A stretch of 64,000 bases of DNA from Sphingobacteriales bacterium (GTDB lineage Bacteria > Bacteroidota > Bacteroidia > Chitinophagales > Chitinophagaceae), in NCBI GenBank assembly GCA_003963365.1, contig RXJG01000005.1, forward strand, positions 1 through 64,000, in the 5' to 3' direction. Both the position numbers and the translations under genes were made by a program. The notes beneath the pieces were generated by a model. That model searched no databases and had not been told where the DNA came from. It saw nothing but the letters and a program-made list of their open reading frames with translations. Within the stretch, counting starts at the first letter, position 1, and every line of letters begins with the position of its first letter. Shown piece by piece: positions 7,147 to 16,848 of the stretch.

Positions 7147-7890
7147 TCAAAATATAAACAGAGGAGTTTTAATATCATGATAAAATAAAAACGTCCAGTT
7201 TTCTTTTTCTCCCTGCTCCCACCATTGTTGCCGCAATTCCATACAAAGCTTCCCATCATAGTCATACTTGGCTACAAACTTCGTTTTCATCTGCATCAAT
7301 TGAGGAGCAACATCTCCGCCAAAGAAAACTTTTTGTCCATTTTCTTCAATCCAAAACACCTGGTGAAAGGGGCTATGAGCACCGGTTACCTCATAAAGGA
7401 TGTACTGATCAATCCAGCCATTTCCATTTATTAATTCAACTCTGTCTGAATCTTTCAGTATCAAAAAATCCTCCGGAGAGAAGGATGGTTTTCCTTTTTC
7501 AATACCAAAAGCCAGTTCCTGTTCATTAACATAATAAACAGCGTTGGGAAAACTGAAGAATGACTGGTTTAATATCTCATCCCGTTTACTAATACCGCCG
7601 GCATGATCCTTATGCAAATGAGACAGCAATACTTTAGTCACCTCTAACGGGTTAATACCTTCATCTAATAAGTTTTGGTGGATTTGCATAGTGCCGTTGC
7701 TGTCACTAAAACCCAGCCCGGTATCTATCACAATTACATCTTTAGAAGTTACAATGGCAAATGGCTGAATTTCCACTAATAAAGATCCTTTGCTTCTTTG
7801 CTGAAGATCATCATTGCTTTTATCAAAAGGAATAAACTGTTTGCTTTTGTCAACGGTAAACGATCCTTCGGAGAGGGGAATAATTTTCAT
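7147..7890 (-). CDS. metallo-beta-lactamase-fold hydrolase
   Basis: The 247-residue protein carries the metal ligands of the fold: SHLHKDHAGG (His91, His93, Asp95, His96), TGAHSPFHQ (third histidine), GGDVAP (bridging aspartate) and FYHD near the C-terminus. The start region and the DTGLGF strand fit the lactonase/quorum-quenching-like branch (AHL lactonase relatives), but the substrate cannot be read from the sequence. It is cytoplasmic, with no signal peptide. It probably forms a two-gene unit with the upstream YciI-like gene (gap of 17 bases). Confidence 0.85.
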   Translation of the reverse strand: MKIIPLSEGSFTVDKSKQFIPFDKSNDDLQQRSKGSLLVEIQPFAIVTSKDVIVIDTGLGFSDSNGTMQIHQNLLDEGINPLEVTKVLLSHLHKDHAGGISKRDEILNQSFFSFPNAVYYVNEQELAFGIEKGKPSFSPEDFLILKDSDRVELINGNGWIDQYILYEVTGAHSPFHQVFWIEENGQKVFFGGDVAPQLMQMKTKFVAKYDYDGKLCMELRQQWWEQGEKENWTFLFYHDIKTPLFIF

Positions 7891-7907
7891 TAATGAGAAA
7901 AGATAGT

Positions 7908-8201
7908 TTAATTCATCACTAACCTTGGTACACCAATCATTGAATCGAAGATAAAAAGTTCTTCAATTTCGTATGTGATCATATCATGAATAGGAAAGTT
8001 CTCAATATATTCTGTTACTTCTTCTTCTGTTGCAGCACTGAATACCACCCAGCCTTTACTCCGTTCTGCATTTACACCATATGTTAAAATCACATCATCA
8101 TCCATCAGTTTATTGATATACCGACGATGCTCGGGTATAATCTTCCAGAAAGAAAAATCCAGCACCTCAGGCAGGTAAAATGTCACAATAAATTTCTTCA
8201 T
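7908..8201 (-). CDS. small YciI/muconolactone-isomerase-like protein
   Basis: About 97 residues starting MKKFIVTFYLPEVLDFSFW; an alternative ATG four codons upstream (8213) is equally possible. The alternating strands and helices (GWVVFSAATEEEVTEYIENF, then a hydrophobic C-terminal strand) suggest a ferredoxin-like dimeric alpha/beta barrel of the YciI or muconolactone-isomerase type. No catalytic residue can be assigned. It is probably co-transcribed with the metallo-hydrolase downstream. Confidence 0.6.
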   Translation of the reverse strand: MKKFIVTFYLPEVLDFSFWKIIPEHRRYINKLMDDDVILTYGVNAERSKGWVVFSAATEEEVTEYIENFPIHDMITYEIEELFIFDSMIGVPRLVMN

Positions 8202-8253
8202 TGCCTTTTCCATATAAGTAAAGATATAACATTTACCATCAATCTTTATTTAT

Positions 8254-9597
8254 CTAGCGCAAAACCATTTGCCGGTCGGCATCCAGTCTTAACAAAATAA
8301 AAATTAAAACAGTGAAGGTCAGGAGGGACGACCCTCCGTAACTTAACATAGGTAGTGGAATGCCAATAACAGGGGCCAGTCCCACCGTCATACAAATATT
8401 GACCATTACGTGGAAAAAGATAATGCTGGCAACGCTGTAGGCATAAACACGGGAAAAGGCACTACGCTGTCGTTCGGCTATATTAACAATACGCAATAAG
8501 AGAAATAAATAAATGCCAAGCAATAAAAAACTGCCCCAAAAACCAAAGCTCTCCGCCCAGGCAGTAAAAATAAAGTCTGTATGCTGTTCAGGTACAAAAT
8601 CGCCCTGTGTTTGTAACCCTTTTAAAAAGCCTTTACCCAAAAATCCACCGGAACCAATGGCAATTTTGGATTGTTTTACATTGTAATCGCTTTCATCTTT
8701 CTTTTTGCCTTTTTCTTTTTCCTGCAACTCTTTTAATTGCTGTGCATCTTTTGGTACATAATCTTTTCCGATAGCTGCATAAATACGTTTTACCTGGTAG
8801 GGCTGCATTATATGATCAAACACATATGGTACTGCAAACCGCTGAATAGATACCGCCAGCAACCAAATACCAACTACCAGGAAGGTGTAACGGCGATAAC
8901 GTTTGAACCTGGAATAAAGCAGGTAAATAACAAAAACAGCAATAGTCGTTAAGATAATTGCGAGGATATTTTTATCAACCAATAAAGTAGCAACTACCAG
9001 CACTATTAAAGAAAAACCAAGTACGAGGTACCAGGCCGGTAACCCTTCCCGGTACATAACTATAAAGAAAGAAAAATATACTAACGCCAACCCTGTTTCA
9101 TTTTGAAATATCGCCAGGATGGATGGTGTTAATGTTATTGCAAAAGCAACAAGATGCGAATTGGTTTTATTAAAATTAGTCTCCAGCCGGCTTAAATATT
9201 TTGCTAAGGCCAGCGCAACAAACAGTTTACAAATTTCTGCCGGCTGAAAATTAAAGGCACCAACTTTAATAATAGAATTTGTTCCTTTAATATGCGAATG
9301 AAAAGGAAATACTAATAATAGCGTAACTATACCAAAAGCATAAGCAAGGTTAGCAGTGGCAGTAAAAAATTTACTATCCGTAAGCAAAACAAAAACTCCC
9401 ACAATTAAACTCAACCCAATAAAAAATAATTGCTTTGCATAGTTGGTATTAAAGCTTAATATTTTTTGAATAGCATTATCACCCGTGCGGTACTCCACAC
9501 TAAAGATGGCAATCCATCCTATTGTAACTAAAGCAAAGTACAACCACAAAATGGTGGTATCAATTCCTTTTGATATGCCTTGACGGGTATTGTTCAC
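8254..9597 (-). CDS. rodA: rod-shape peptidoglycan glycosyltransferase RodA
   Basis: A 447-residue SEDS-family polytopic membrane protein that polymerises lipid II into glycan strands for cell elongation, with PBP2 as partner transpeptidase. Family signatures: FNFQPAEICKLFVALALAKY (membrane entry loop), FIVMYREG, and the C-terminal block GDFVPEQHTDFIFTAWAESF followed by VGLAPVIGIPLPMLSYGGSS. A lysine/glutamate-rich insertion (QQLKELQEKEKGKKKDESDY) lies in the large extracytoplasmic loop and makes the protein longer than E. coli RodA. It is the last gene of the mre operon, two bases after the stop of mrdA. Confidence 0.96.
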   Translation of the reverse strand: MNNTRQGISKGIDTTILWLYFALVTIGWIAIFSVEYRTGDNAIQKILSFNTNYAKQLFFIGLSLIVGVFVLLTDSKFFTATANLAYAFGIVTLLLVFPFHSHIKGTNSIIKVGAFNFQPAEICKLFVALALAKYLSRLETNFNKTNSHLVAFAITLTPSILAIFQNETGLALVYFSFFIVMYREGLPAWYLVLGFSLIVLVVATLLVDKNILAIILTTIAVFVIYLLYSRFKRYRRYTFLVVGIWLLAVSIQRFAVPYVFDHIMQPYQVKRIYAAIGKDYVPKDAQQLKELQEKEKGKKKDESDYNVKQSKIAIGSGGFLGKGFLKGLQTQGDFVPEQHTDFIFTAWAESFGFWGSFLLLGIYLFLLLRIVNIAERQRSAFSRVYAYSVASIIFFHVMVNICMTVGLAPVIGIPLPMLSYGGSSLLTFTVLIFILLRLDADRQMVLR

Positions 9598-9599
9598 AT

Positions 9600-11711
9600 T
9601 TAAATATTAATGGAGTCTTTTGTTGCTTTCTTTTTATTATCCGGCAATATTGCATCCGGTTTTATTTTAGCCGGAGTATTGCTGCTGTCTTTATCGCTTT
9701 TACGGGACTTTGTTTTCTCTGCTTTTAAATCCGGTTCATCGTCTGTTTCCAGTGTATCTGTTGTTGTTTTCCAATAACCAGTTTTCTTTAAATAGGCGGT
9801 ATCTTTCAAATGGTCCAGCGAATCTCTTGTTCTTAATTCTTTATAAATCCTTGGTGGAATCAGGTTCAGTTTAGATAACCGGTCCAGGTTTGCTTTGCGG
9901 GCATCACCGCTGATAGAATCTTTCAGGTATTTCTCAATCATCAAACCACAGATAGGTGCTGCAAATGTTCCGCCAAAATGACCGCTGTTTTCCACTACAC
10001 ACATGATAGCAATCTTCGGGTTATCTCTTGGTGCAAATCCGCAGAAGAAAGAATGGTTAGGCTGCTTTACTCCTTTATAATAATTTTCAACGGTACCGGT
10101 TTTACCACAAATGGTGATACCGTCAATTTTAGCACCAATCCCTGTACCTCTTTCCACCACGCCCTGCATACCATCATGCACTGCTTCAAAAATACTATCG
10201 GGTATATCTGTTGGAGTAATCACTTTTTTATAGGGGTCCAGTAACCCAAACTTGTCGCCACCTTCTATAGAATCAACTAAATGAGGTATGTGATACCAGC
10301 CTTTATTGGCAATAAAAGCCATTTCGTTTACCACTTGTATAGGTGTAACATCTACCTCCCCCTGTCCAATACTTACTGAACGGAAATTGCAATAGTTCCA
10401 TCTTCCCTGTCCATATATTTTATCAAAGTATTGAGGAGTTGGAATATGACCTCTTTTTTCCGTTGGAATATCTATCCCGAGTCTGTGTCCTAATCCAAAA
10501 GCATACATGTACTTATCCCAAACTGCAAGTGCACTATCCTGGTTGGGATATTTTGGGTTATTCATCACCCGTTGCATTACAGTAGCAAAGTATGTATTGT
10601 CAGAAATGGTAATCGCTCCACGAAGATCAAATACACCTTTGTCCAAACATTTCATTGGTTTGCCGCCACCACAACCATAGAATGCACCGGAGCAGGCCAC
10701 TCTGAAACCTGTAGTAATTACTCCTTCATGCAAACCAATTAAAGCCTGTAATGTTTTAAAAGTTGAACCGGGAGAGTATGTTGCATTTACAGCACGGTTC
10801 AGCAAAGGCAATGCAGGGTCACGGTATAGTTCATTAAAATGTTTTCTTCTTTCTGAGCCTGTCAATAAATTCGGGTTGTACGTAGGAGCACTAACCAATG
10901 CCAGTATTCCTCCGGTTTTTGGATCCATAGCTATGATAGAACCGATTTTATTCTCCATTAGCTTTTCTCCCAGCTTTTGCAGCTCCACATCAATGGAAGT
11001 ATATAAATGTTTACCGGCAATTGCTGCTGTATCGTAGGCTCCATTTTCGTAAGGACCTTTGGGCCGGTTTAAATTATCTTTTAAAATGTATTGGATACCC
11101 CTTTCACCCATCAGCACTTTTTCATAGCTGCGCTCCATCCCGGTCATCCCGGCATAATCACCCATTTGATAACCTTCGTTGGCATGTTTCTTTAAAAAGT
11201 TTGAATCCACTTCACTCAGGTAACCTAAAATATTAGCCGCTGTATTAAAAGGATAAATGCGTACGGGACGTTCCTGCAGGAAAAATCCCGGTTGAAATTT
11301 ATAGAGATTCTCATTGATCTTGGCATATTTGTCCGGCGACAACAATGCTGAAAATACTGAGGGGCGGTTGCGGGTATTTTTAATAATGGCGCTAATAACC
11401 CTTTCCCTGAACTCAGCAGTGTCAATGTCAAGAATGCGGCAAAGGGAGGCGGTGTCAATTCCTTTTACCTGTGAGGGGGTAACCATTAAATCGTACATGG
11501 TTGTATTATCAAGGATAGCTTTGCCTTTACGATCGAAAATGATACCACGGCTGGGATAAACCACTTTGCGCAGGATAGCATTTTCCTGCGCCAGCTTTTT
11601 ATACTTGCTGGAAACTAACTGCAGATTGATTAATTGTAATAAAATGACAGCAAATGCTGCCAGGAAGATTAGCCTGATTACGTTTTTACGAGATTGGTTA
11701 AAAACGGACAT
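9600..11711 (-). CDS. mrdA: penicillin-binding protein 2 (elongasome transpeptidase)
   Basis: This 703-residue class B PBP cross-links peptidoglycan during elongation. One N-terminal membrane helix (about 10-33) precedes the dimerisation domain (PSRGIIFDRKGK). The transpeptidase motifs are all present: SxxK as YSPGSTFKT (Ser316, Lys319), SxN as ISDNTYF and KTG as CGKTGTVENY. The C-terminal 60 residues are a low-complexity, lysine-rich tail (KSRKSDKDSSNTPAKIK) not found in proteobacterial PBP2. It lies between mreD and rodA, as in other Bacteroidota elongation operons. Confidence 0.96.
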   Translation of the reverse strand: MSVFNQSRKNVIRLIFLAAFAVILLQLINLQLVSSKYKKLAQENAILRKVVYPSRGIIFDRKGKAILDNTTMYDLMVTPSQVKGIDTASLCRILDIDTAEFRERVISAIIKNTRNRPSVFSALLSPDKYAKINENLYKFQPGFFLQERPVRIYPFNTAANILGYLSEVDSNFLKKHANEGYQMGDYAGMTGMERSYEKVLMGERGIQYILKDNLNRPKGPYENGAYDTAAIAGKHLYTSIDVELQKLGEKLMENKIGSIIAMDPKTGGILALVSAPTYNPNLLTGSERRKHFNELYRDPALPLLNRAVNATYSPGSTFKTLQALIGLHEGVITTGFRVACSGAFYGCGGGKPMKCLDKGVFDLRGAITISDNTYFATVMQRVMNNPKYPNQDSALAVWDKYMYAFGLGHRLGIDIPTEKRGHIPTPQYFDKIYGQGRWNYCNFRSVSIGQGEVDVTPIQVVNEMAFIANKGWYHIPHLVDSIEGGDKFGLLDPYKKVITPTDIPDSIFEAVHDGMQGVVERGTGIGAKIDGITICGKTGTVENYYKGVKQPNHSFFCGFAPRDNPKIAIMCVVENSGHFGGTFAAPICGLMIEKYLKDSISGDARKANLDRLSKLNLIPPRIYKELRTRDSLDHLKDTAYLKKTGYWKTTTDTLETDDEPDLKAEKTKSRKSDKDSSNTPAKIKPDAILPDNKKKATKDSINI

Positions 11712-11771
11712 TGGTTGGGTGAAGGAATTTTAGTAGGTCAAAGTTATTAGTGTTTTTCTAAAAGAAGTAAT

Positions 11772-11855
11772 AATTCAAAAGTAAAAAGTAAAAAATTATC
11801 TTAATTAAGAATGATTGAGGAGTCCCTGTTTGAATTTTGACTTTTTACTTTTCAG
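11772..11855. repeat. heptad-type hairpin between mreD and mrdA
   Basis: AAAAGTAAAAAGT (11777-11789) is exactly complementary to ACTTTTTACTTTT (11840-11852). The left arm repeats AAAAAGT with a 7-bp period. It fills most of the gap between mreD and mrdA and ends just before the mreD stop. Confidence 0.75.
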
Positions 11856-11861
11856 TTAATA

Positions 11862-12392
11862 TCAGGTATTCGTGATAAACTTTTGTTTACGGGAAAACAG
11901 CATCTCCACTAACAATATCAGCAATAAACTGATTAAGGTGGAAGCCAGTGTTTTAATAATGAGGTACCAGATATTGCCAAACTGGTAAGCCTCCAGTGTA
12001 AATAAAAAACCGTGATGGATTATGGTAAGCAAAACAATATACGTAGCATAGGGTGCTAACCCTAAACTTTTAATAGAAGGCTCTTTGTAATTCATTTCAG
12101 CGCCTTGCTGTGGTATAAGAATATTTACCAGGAAAGGACGCAGGTAAGCTATCATTACACAGGGAGCGGCATGCAAACCCGGTGAATGGGTAAACCAGTC
12201 CAGTGTCATTCCGGTAAAAAACGCTATTAGCATTAACGAAAAACGGGATAATGAAAAAGGCAGCCAGAGTATGAACAGGAAATATAAATAGGGATTGATT
12301 GAATAATGCAAAGCGGGTATTTCATTTAGTACAAACACCTGTACTAAAATAAATAACGCAAACCGTACTATAAGTCTTAACAGGTCACTCAT
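11862..12392 (-). CDS. mreD: rod shape-determining protein MreD
   Basis: A 176-residue polytopic membrane protein with about five hydrophobic segments, a NPYLYFLFILWLPFSLSR loop and the FFTGMTLDWFTHSPGLHA region typical of MreD. MreD bridges MreC and the membrane enzymes of the elongasome; sequence conservation is low, so the call rests on hydropathy, length and position. Its start overlaps the end of mreC by four bases (ATGA), indicating translational coupling. Confidence 0.92.
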   Translation of the reverse strand: MSDLLRLIVRFALFILVQVFVLNEIPALHYSINPYLYFLFILWLPFSLSRFSLMLIAFFTGMTLDWFTHSPGLHAAPCVMIAYLRPFLVNILIPQQGAEMNYKEPSIKSLGLAPYATYIVLLTIIHHGFLFTLEAYQFGNIWYLIIKTLASTLISLLLILLVEMLFSRKQKFITNT

Positions 12393-13240
12393 TTCTTATT
12401 CTTTACTTTTTCCTCCAGTTCATTTTGCTCATTCCGCTGAAGATTGTGAATCACCCAAACGGTTTGAATGCTTTTGAAATCAGTAGCGGATTTTACTTTC
12501 AGCAAATAATTATTGGTACTTTTTTCCTGTATAACCTGGTCAATCGTTCCCACCATCAGGTTTGGCGGAAACTTATCTGAATAATTACTCGTAAGCACCG
12601 TATCCCCTCTTTGCAGTTTCACACTCTTTGGTATATCTCTTAAAGTAAGTATTGAGGGATCTGTTCCATCCCATTCCAGCTTACCGGCTTCACCTGTTTT
12701 CTTAATCTTAACACTGGTACTGCTTTGTTTGTGCAGCAAACTCATTACCACACTAAAGTTGTTGCTTACATCCACTACTTCGCCTACAATACCTCCGGGT
12801 CCATACACACCATCGCCCCTGTTTACTCCCTGTGATGTGCCCCGGTGGAGTGTAATAAAATTGTTAGGAAGATTGGTGGAATTATGAACTACCGCGGCCT
12901 GCATATATAAATACTTACGGCGGGTACCCAAAGTATCAACCGGAATGCTATCGGTTACAAATTTCTTTGTTGTATCCGGCAAAGCAAAATCAGCCTTTAA
13001 TAAATTAATCAGCCTGGTGTTTTCTTTACTCAGTCTTTCGTTTTCTTTTTTAAGGTTAAAATAATTTTCTACTTTGCTGTACTGCGAAAAAACAGAACCC
13101 GTAAGCTCATTAGCCGTGCCCATAAAAGCCGCCTGGTGAAATTTATTATAGCTAAAGAGAAAGTATAAGCTCAGCACTTCCAGGAAAAGAAAGAAGAGCA
13201 GGTTAGAATGCTTACGTATAAAGGCAAAGATATTTCTCAA
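12389..13240 (-). CDS. mreC: rod shape-determining protein MreC
   Basis: 283 residues: a short cytoplasmic tail, one membrane helix (about 13-30), a coiled coil (YSKVENYFNLKKENERLSKE) and the periplasmic beta domain with GVYGPGGIVGEVVDVS and LKLQRGD-like segments (KSVKLQRGDTVLTS). MreC forms filaments that activate PBP2. It overlaps mreD by four bases, and a hairpin separates it from mreB. Confidence 0.95.
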   Translation of the reverse strand: MRNIFAFIRKHSNLLFFLFLEVLSLYFLFSYNKFHQAAFMGTANELTGSVFSQYSKVENYFNLKKENERLSKENTRLINLLKADFALPDTTKKFVTDSIPVDTLGTRRKYLYMQAAVVHNSTNLPNNFITLHRGTSQGVNRGDGVYGPGGIVGEVVDVSNNFSVVMSLLHKQSSTSVKIKKTGEAGKLEWDGTDPSILTLRDIPKSVKLQRGDTVLTSNYSDKFPPNLMVGTIDQVIQEKSTNNYLLKVKSATDFKSIQTVWVIHNLQRNEQNELEEKVKNKK

Positions 13241-13264
13241 GGATGAATATTGAAGTTGATCACA

Positions 13265-13337
13265 GATCTATGATGTAAGATGCCTGATGTAAGGAGTCTT
13301 GAAACCAGAGATCCGATATCAGACATCCAACATCCTA
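13265..13337. repeat. imperfect hairpin between mreC and mreB, overlapping the mreB stop
   Basis: The left arm from about 13269 (TATGATGTAAGATGCCTGAT) matches the reverse complement of the right arm (TAGGATGTTGGATGTCTGAT) at roughly three quarters of positions. The arms repeat GATGT with a period of 7-10 bp. The mreB TAG codon is made from the outer end of the element. Confidence 0.6.
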
Positions 13338-14360
13338 TCTCATTACAAAAGGATATCTGTCGTAATTCTTTAAGGCAATACCTGTGCCACGTACTACACT
13401 TTTCAGTGGATCGTCAGCCACATGCACGGGCAATTTAATTTTCTGACTTAAACGCTTATCCAACCCACGTAATAAGGCACCGCCACCGGTTAAATATAAA
13501 CCACGACGGTAAATATCTGCCGCCAGTTCAGGCGGTGTTTGTTCCAGGGCTTTTAATATTGCTTCTTCTATTTTAAAAATACTTTTATCCAACGCTTCTG
13601 CTACTTCCTGGTAGCTTACCATAATTTGTTTGGGGATACCGGTAACGAGGTCCCTGCCATTCACCGGAATATCATCGGGCGGATTGTCCAAATCTTTCAT
13701 GGCTGCACCAATCTGAATTTTGATTTGTTCAGCGGTCCTTTCACCAATCAATAAACTATGGTAACGACGCAAGGCCTCCATAATATCTCCGGTAAATTCG
13801 TCACCGGCAATACGAATACTCTGGTCGCACACAATACCTGCCAACGCAATTACAGTAATACCGGTTGTACCACCGCCTATATCAATGATCATGTTTCCTA
13901 CCGGCTCTTCCACATCAATACCAATACCCAATGCCGCAGCCATCGGTTCATGCAAGAGGTACACTTCCTGGGCACCAGCTTGCTCAGCACTGTCACGAAC
14001 GGCACGTTTTTCTACCTCAGTAATACTACTGGGAATACAGATCATCATTCTCCATTTTGGCGGAAACAAAGGCTTTTTAGGATAGATCATTTTAATCATT
14101 TCCCTGATCATGATCTCCGCCGCATTGAAATCGGCAATTACACCATCCTTCAGTGGACGAACGGTGCGGATGCTTTCATGTGTTTTTTCATGCATCAGCA
14201 GGGCTTTACGGCCAACAGCCAGTACATTTTTGGGATTATTTCTATCCAGTGCCACTATCGACGGCTCATTCACTACTACTTCTTCGTTATGTATAATGAG
14301 GGTATTTGCGGTTCCCAGGTCAATGGCAATTTCCTGAGTAAAAAAGTTAAAAAGACCCAT
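13335..14360 (-). CDS. mreB: actin-like rod shape protein MreB
   Basis: 341 residues from MGLFNFFTQEIAIDLGTANT, the universal MreB start; a longer frame reaching 14528 is rejected because it crosses the promoter. Nucleotide-binding blocks are intact: DLGTANTLI (phosphate 1), NMIDIGGGTTGITVIALAG (phosphate 2), and LTGGGALLRGLDKRL (adenosine). The N-terminal GLFNFF is the amphipathic membrane anchor. MreB filaments position the cell-wall machinery encoded by the four genes downstream, implying a rod-shaped cell. Confidence 0.97.
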   Translation of the reverse strand: MGLFNFFTQEIAIDLGTANTLIIHNEEVVVNEPSIVALDRNNPKNVLAVGRKALLMHEKTHESIRTVRPLKDGVIADFNAAEIMIREMIKMIYPKKPLFPPKWRMMICIPSSITEVEKRAVRDSAEQAGAQEVYLLHEPMAAALGIGIDVEEPVGNMIIDIGGGTTGITVIALAGIVCDQSIRIAGDEFTGDIMEALRRYHSLLIGERTAEQIKIQIGAAMKDLDNPPDDIPVNGRDLVTGIPKQIMVSYQEVAEALDKSIFKIEEAILKALEQTPPELAADIYRRGLYLTGGGALLRGLDKRLSQKIKLPVHVADDPLKSVVRGTGIALKNYDRYPFVMR

Positions 14361-14385
14361 GTTGGTATATTGAAAATTTTGTGAG

Positions 14386-14393
14386 CAAAGTTG
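14386..14393 (-). promoter_or_regulatory. -7 promoter element of the mre operon (one mismatch)
   Basis: On the minus strand CAACTTTG matches TAnnTTTG at seven of eight positions, 25 bases before the mreB ATG. Confidence 0.45.
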
Positions 14394-14593
14394 AAGGAAA
14401 TTACTTGAAAAAACAATGCCAAAACATTTATTTGTGGGGAAATTGGGAAAATAGTTGCTGGTGCTGGTTACTGGTTTTTTAGTTGATGAGACCGGCTTTT
14501 GTTCATTGGGCATCCTTCCTTGTGTCACTCACTTGTACATTCTGGTCTTTGATGAACAAATAATTGTTGTATCATCAGGCCTTTTTGCAAAAT

Positions 14594-15376
14594 TCATTTT
14601 GAATATAATGCCAGTATTTTGTCTACTGCGGGTTTAATGATGGAGAAATGATTGGCGTTATTAACCTTGCTGTAAGATATTTGTAAACCGCTGTAATGCT
14701 TGATTACTCTTTCGTAAAATTCATTTGTGGAAAACAACACCTTATTAAAAATCTCCAATCCACCTGCTTGCAAAAACAAATTTGCCTTTAGCACTTTTTT
14801 TCTTTTATAAAAGGCCAATTCTATTTTCAGCAATTCTTCATCATTAGCCCAAACAGAAGGACTGATGGCAAAATGTCTGTCAAACAATTTGTCTTCTCTA
14901 AAGAGGAGATACAAACAAAACAAACCACTAAATGAGTGCCCAATAAAAGCAGTTGATTTTTGTTTGACAAATTTTTGATTGATATGAGGTATTAATTCGT
15001 ATTTGAGGAAATAATAAAAATCATCTGCTTTACCAAAGTTATCATCTGAATACCCTCCTTCATCACTGGGAATAAAATCTCTTTGCCTTTTAACATGCCA
15101 GTCTCCTTTATGAGCGATAGCAACTATTATGCAACTATCAGAGATCGTGGCTTTCCAATCACCATAATCACCCAAAATGTATTTACCCAACTTCAATGAT
15201 CCATCTGCTACATATATAATATTATAAGAAATATTAGCTGAGTAATTTTTAGGGAACCGAAAACTAATTTCGTAATCGTCATTTATACAAGTGGAATGAA
15301 AATTTTCACGACTGACTTTTTGTGTATAGCCATCAAAGCAAAAAAAGGAAAAAAATATTAAAATTAATATCCTCAA
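14594..15376 (-). CDS. secreted alpha/beta-hydrolase (IroE/esterase D-like)
   Basis: 260 residues with a signal peptide (MRILILIFFSFFCFDGYTQ). The nucleophile elbow is AFIGHSFSGLF (GHSFSG), the strand IIYVADGSLKLGKY matches the oxyanion region of putative esterases, and HFSIIKPAVDKIL supplies the likely catalytic histidine. The family (IroE, Fes-like) cleaves ester bonds in siderophores or acyl esters; the substrate here is unknown. It starts 10 bases after purD, so it may be read through from it. Confidence 0.8.
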   Translation of the reverse strand: MRILILIFFSFFCFDGYTQKVSRENFHSTCINDDYEISFRFPKNYSANISYNIIYVADGSLKLGKYILGDYGDWKATISDSCIIVAIAHKGDWHVKRQRDFIPSDEGGYSDDNFGKADDFYYFLKYELIPHINQKFVKQKSTAFIGHSFSGLFCLYLLFREDKLFDRHFAISPSVWANDEELLKIELAFYKRKKVLKANLFLQAGGLEIFNKVLFSTNEFYERVIKHYSGLQISYSKVNNANHFSIIKPAVDKILALYSK

Positions 15377-15386
15377 CGTTTGTCAT

Positions 15387-16664
15387 TTACATAAACTCAT
15401 ACCCAATATCTCTCCGGTAATAAATCCCATCATAATCTATCTGTTCTAATACTTGCTTAGACTTATTTACACAATCAGTAACAGAATCTCCATAAGAAGT
15501 AACTGCCAGCACACGGCCACCGTTGGTTACCACCTGATCGTCTACCTGTTTCGTTCCGGCATGAAAGATAAGTGAGTCTTCGCTAACATCAGAAGGAAAA
15601 GAAATGATCTTACCTTTTTCATAACTGCCGGGATAGCCATCACTCACCGCCATCATCGTAACTGCATGGCGACTGTCGGTTTCAATGGTTACTTCATTTA
15701 GTTTTTGCTGAGCTGTTTTTGTAAACAACTCCACCAAATCATTTTTCAACCTGGGCATCACTACTTCCGTTTCCGGATCACCCATGCGGCAATTATATTC
15801 TATCACATAAGGTTCATCTTCTACTTTTATTAATCCAATAAATACAAAACCTTTGTATTCGATATTTTCTTTTTTAATTCCTTCTATTGTGGGGATGATC
15901 ACTTTCTCTTTTACCTTTTGCATAAATGCATCATCGGCAAAAGGAACCGGACTCACCGCACCCATACCGCCTGTATTCAATCCTGTATCGCCTTCTCCAA
16001 TGCGTTTGTAATCTTTTGCTTCGGGTAATATCACATAATTGACCCCGTCAGTTAATACAAACACACTCAGTTCAATACCTGTTAAAAATTGTTCTATTAC
16101 CACTTTCTTACTCGCATCACCAAATTTTTGCTGCTGTACCATTAACTCAAATTCTGCAATCGCTTCAATCGGGTGCTGACAAATTACCACTCCTTTACCG
16201 GCGGCTAACCCATCTGCTTTTAATACCACGGGCATTTCGTGTTGTTTAATATAGCCAACACCCTGGGTAAAATTTTCCGCAGTAAATTCTTTGTACGAAG
16301 CGGTAGGAATCCCATTCTTCATCATAAAGGTCTTTGCAAATGCTTTACTTCCTTCCAGCAATGCACCTTGCTGTGAGGGACCAATCACCATGATGTCTTT
16401 TAATGCTTTATCATTTTTAAAAAAATCATACACTCCTTTCACCAAAGGATCTTCGGGTCCTACCACTACCATTTCAATCTTCTCACTAACACAAAATTTC
16501 TTAATGGCATCAAAATCATCTGCCGCCATATCAACATTGATACTGCATTGTGCGGTACCAGCATTGCCCGGTGCCGTAAAAAGTTTAGAACAGTGTGGAC
16601 TCTGTTGTAATTTGTAGGCCAGTGCATGTTCCCGGCCGCCTTGCCCGAGTAAGAGAATATTCAT
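15387..16664 (-). CDS. purD: phosphoribosylamine-glycine ligase
   Basis: A 425-residue ATP-grasp enzyme of purine biosynthesis that joins glycine to phosphoribosylamine. Signatures: LLLGQGGREHALAYKL at the N-terminus, VVVGPEDPLVKGVYDFF, the ATP-grasp core PVVLKADGLAAGKGVVIC, GLNTGGMGAVSPVPF and CRMGDPETEVVMPRL. Length is normal for the family. An imperfect -7 element (TTTCTTTG) is present upstream on the minus strand. Confidence 0.97.
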   Translation of the reverse strand: MNILLLGQGGREHALAYKLQQSPHCSKLFTAPGNAGTAQCSINVDMAADDFDAIKKFCVSEKIEMVVVGPEDPLVKGVYDFFKNDKALKDIMVIGPSQQGALLEGSKAFAKTFMMKNGIPTASYKEFTAENFTQGVGYIKQHEMPVVLKADGLAAGKGVVICQHPIEAIAEFELMVQQQKFGDASKKVVIEQFLTGIELSVFVLTDGVNYVILPEAKDYKRIGEGDTGLNTGGMGAVSPVPFADDAFMQKVKEKVIIPTIEGIKKENIEYKGFVFIGLIKVEDEPYVIEYNCRMGDPETEVVMPRLKNDLVELFTKTAQQKLNEVTIETDSRHAVTMMAVSDGYPGSYEKGKIISFPSDVSEDSLIFHAGTKQVDDQVVTNGGRVLAVTSYGDSVTDCVNKSKQVLEQIDYDGIYYRRDIGYEFM

Positions 16665-16848
16665 ATACAGGTATAAAATATGCGCAAAGAAAACATCATA
16701 AAATGATATGATGAAAAATAGTTATCCTGACCAAAACCCTTACCTGTATTGAATATTAACGGACATTTGCTTGGCGGGCAAAAGATTTTCTGTATTTTCC
16801 CAAATTATTGACTAACTGTAAACAATTTCATTAACGAAACTCTGCTGT

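Noticed and set aside
13758-14384. Plus-strand frame of 208 codons opposite mreB
   Set aside because: It is the antisense shadow of mreB; the length results from codon bias of the real gene.
14361-14528. N-terminal extension of MreB by 56 codons
   Set aside because: It crosses the promoter and MreB always begins MGLF-like at 14360.
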